From assembly GCA_018895675.1 (NCBI GenBank), contig JAHIOG010000241.1, forward strand, positions 1 through 5,413: a stretch of 5,413 nt of DNA. Reading direction: 5' to 3'. Source of the DNA: a bacterium. GTDB taxonomy: Bacteria > Fidelibacterota > UBA2242. Below are positions 4,752 through 5,413 of this stretch, in pieces. Both the position numbers and the translations under genes were made by a program. Numbering within the stretch: position 1 is the first letter of the stretch; the number at the start of each line of letters is the position of its first letter. The notes under the pieces are model-generated. The model saw nothing but the letters and a program-made list of their open reading frames with translations. It was not told the DNA's origin and did no database searches.

Positions 4752-5413
4752 ATGGAAATACGAAAAAACCGGGTTCAAATTGCCGTATTGGGCGCAGGCA
4801 GTTGGGGAACGACCATTGCTATCCATTTACATAAGCTGAAACATGAAGTAAAGTTGTGGGAATATTTTCCTGAAAATGTTGCCTATATGAATAAAACCCA
4901 CCGCAACCCTCTTCTTGAAGGAATTCCAATTCCACCTGAAATTCCGATATTCAACGATTTAAATCTTGCTGTTGAATCCGTCCAATGTATCGTTATTGCG
5001 GTGCCGTCGCATACAGTACGGGATTTGTTAATAAATCTATTGGGGTTGGTAAACAAAGATGTAATTTTCATAAATTTGTCAAAAGGTATCGAGGAAAATT
5101 CACTTTTAAGGATGAGCGAAGTGATTGGAGATGTTCTTAATCATCCTCCAGATAAAATCGTTACACTGCACGGGCCAAGTCATGCCGAGGAGGTATCAAG
5201 AGAAATGCCGACAGCGATCGTCGCTGCTTCAACCAACAGTGAGACTGCACGGTATGTCCAGAAAGGATTTGGATCGGATTATCTCCGTGTTTACTCAAGT
5301 TCTGATATTATTGGCGTTGAAGTCGGAGGGGCGATTAAAAATATCGTTGCCATCGCATCCGGTATTTGTGATGGATTAGGTCTGGGCGATAACACAAAAG
5401 CAGCGTTAATCAC
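4752..5413 (+). CDS. gpsA: Glycerol-3-phosphate dehydrogenase [NAD(P)+], N-terminal two-thirds (3' end outside the window)
   Basis: GpsA reduces dihydroxyacetone phosphate to sn-glycerol-3-phosphate with NAD(P)H, supplying the backbone of phospholipids in the cytosol. The frame is open to the right edge: 220 of about 330 residues are present. Motifs seen: the Rossmann dinucleotide loop VLGAGSWGT (12-20), the N-P lipid-enzyme segment NKTHRNP with LEGIPIP just after it, IVIAVPSHTVRDLL, NLSKGIE with the conserved Lys, HGPSHAEEV, and the catalytic-region block VEVGGAIKNIVAIASG followed by GLGLGDNTKAALI, where the Lys of GGAIKN is residue 196. The ATG at 4752 is the only sensible start, because an in-frame stop lies at 4722-4724. 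Its ribosome binding site is poor. It follows purM by 19 bases on the same strand, so it is probably in the same operon. With the acyl-CoA ligase two genes upstream it suggests a link to lipid supply. Confidence 0.95.
   Translation, partial: MEIRKNRVQIAVLGAGSWGTTIAIHLHKLKHEVKLWEYFPENVAYMNKTHRNPLLEGIPIPPEIPIFNDLNLAVESVQCIVIAVPSHTVRDLLINLLGLVNKDVIFINLSKGIEENSLLRMSEVIGDVLNHPPDKIVTLHGPSHAEEVSREMPTAIVAASTNSETARYVQKGFGSDYLRVYSSSDIIGVEVGGAIKNIVAIASGICDGLGLGDNTKAALI

Noticed and set aside
5125..5379. Plus-strand frame of 84 codons within the right end
   Set aside because: It is an out-of-frame reading of gpsA, whose own frame carries the full set of family motifs and is open to the window edge.
1..5413. 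CRISPR array, insertion sequence or transposase
   Set aside because: No regularly spaced repeats, terminal inverted repeats or transposase/integrase motifs are visible on either strand.

Overview
The window looks like chromosomal DNA of a Gram-negative bacterium of moderate to low GC content. The tetratricopeptide protein at the left edge resembles YbgF/CpoB of the envelope Tol-Pal system, which implies an outer membrane. Strong AGGAGG-type ribosome binding sites argue against classical Bacteroidetes, but I cannot place the lineage from sequence alone.

Layout. (1) Positions 3-440 hold the 3' end of a ybgF-like gene. (2) A 145-base AT-rich gap follows, with a weak promoter candidate and small inverted repeats. 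(3) Positions 586-1702 hold three short, tightly packed genes of clearly lower GC than the rest: a 108-residue conserved-hypothetical type protein, a 161-residue acidic protein and a 97-residue basic protein. The last two abut with no spacer and have features reminiscent of a HicB/HicA toxin-antitoxin pair. (4) A tRNA-Leu gene with anticodon CAA lies on the minus strand at 1766-1849, its 3' end facing the cassette. (5) A plus-strand housekeeping operon runs from 1926 to the right edge: an AMP-forming long-chain acyl-CoA ligase, purM starting at a TTG inside the ligase stop, and gpsA cut off by the window end.

How the genes work together. The acyl-CoA ligase activates fatty acids and GpsA makes glycerol-3-phosphate, so these two could both feed membrane lipid synthesis. 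PurM catalyses the fifth step of purine synthesis and shares the transcript rather than the pathway. The three-gene cassette beside the tRNA is the accessory part of the window. It is the best candidate for an undescribed system: a HicAB-like pair possibly carrying an extra leading gene. No integrase, insertion sequence or CRISPR array is visible.
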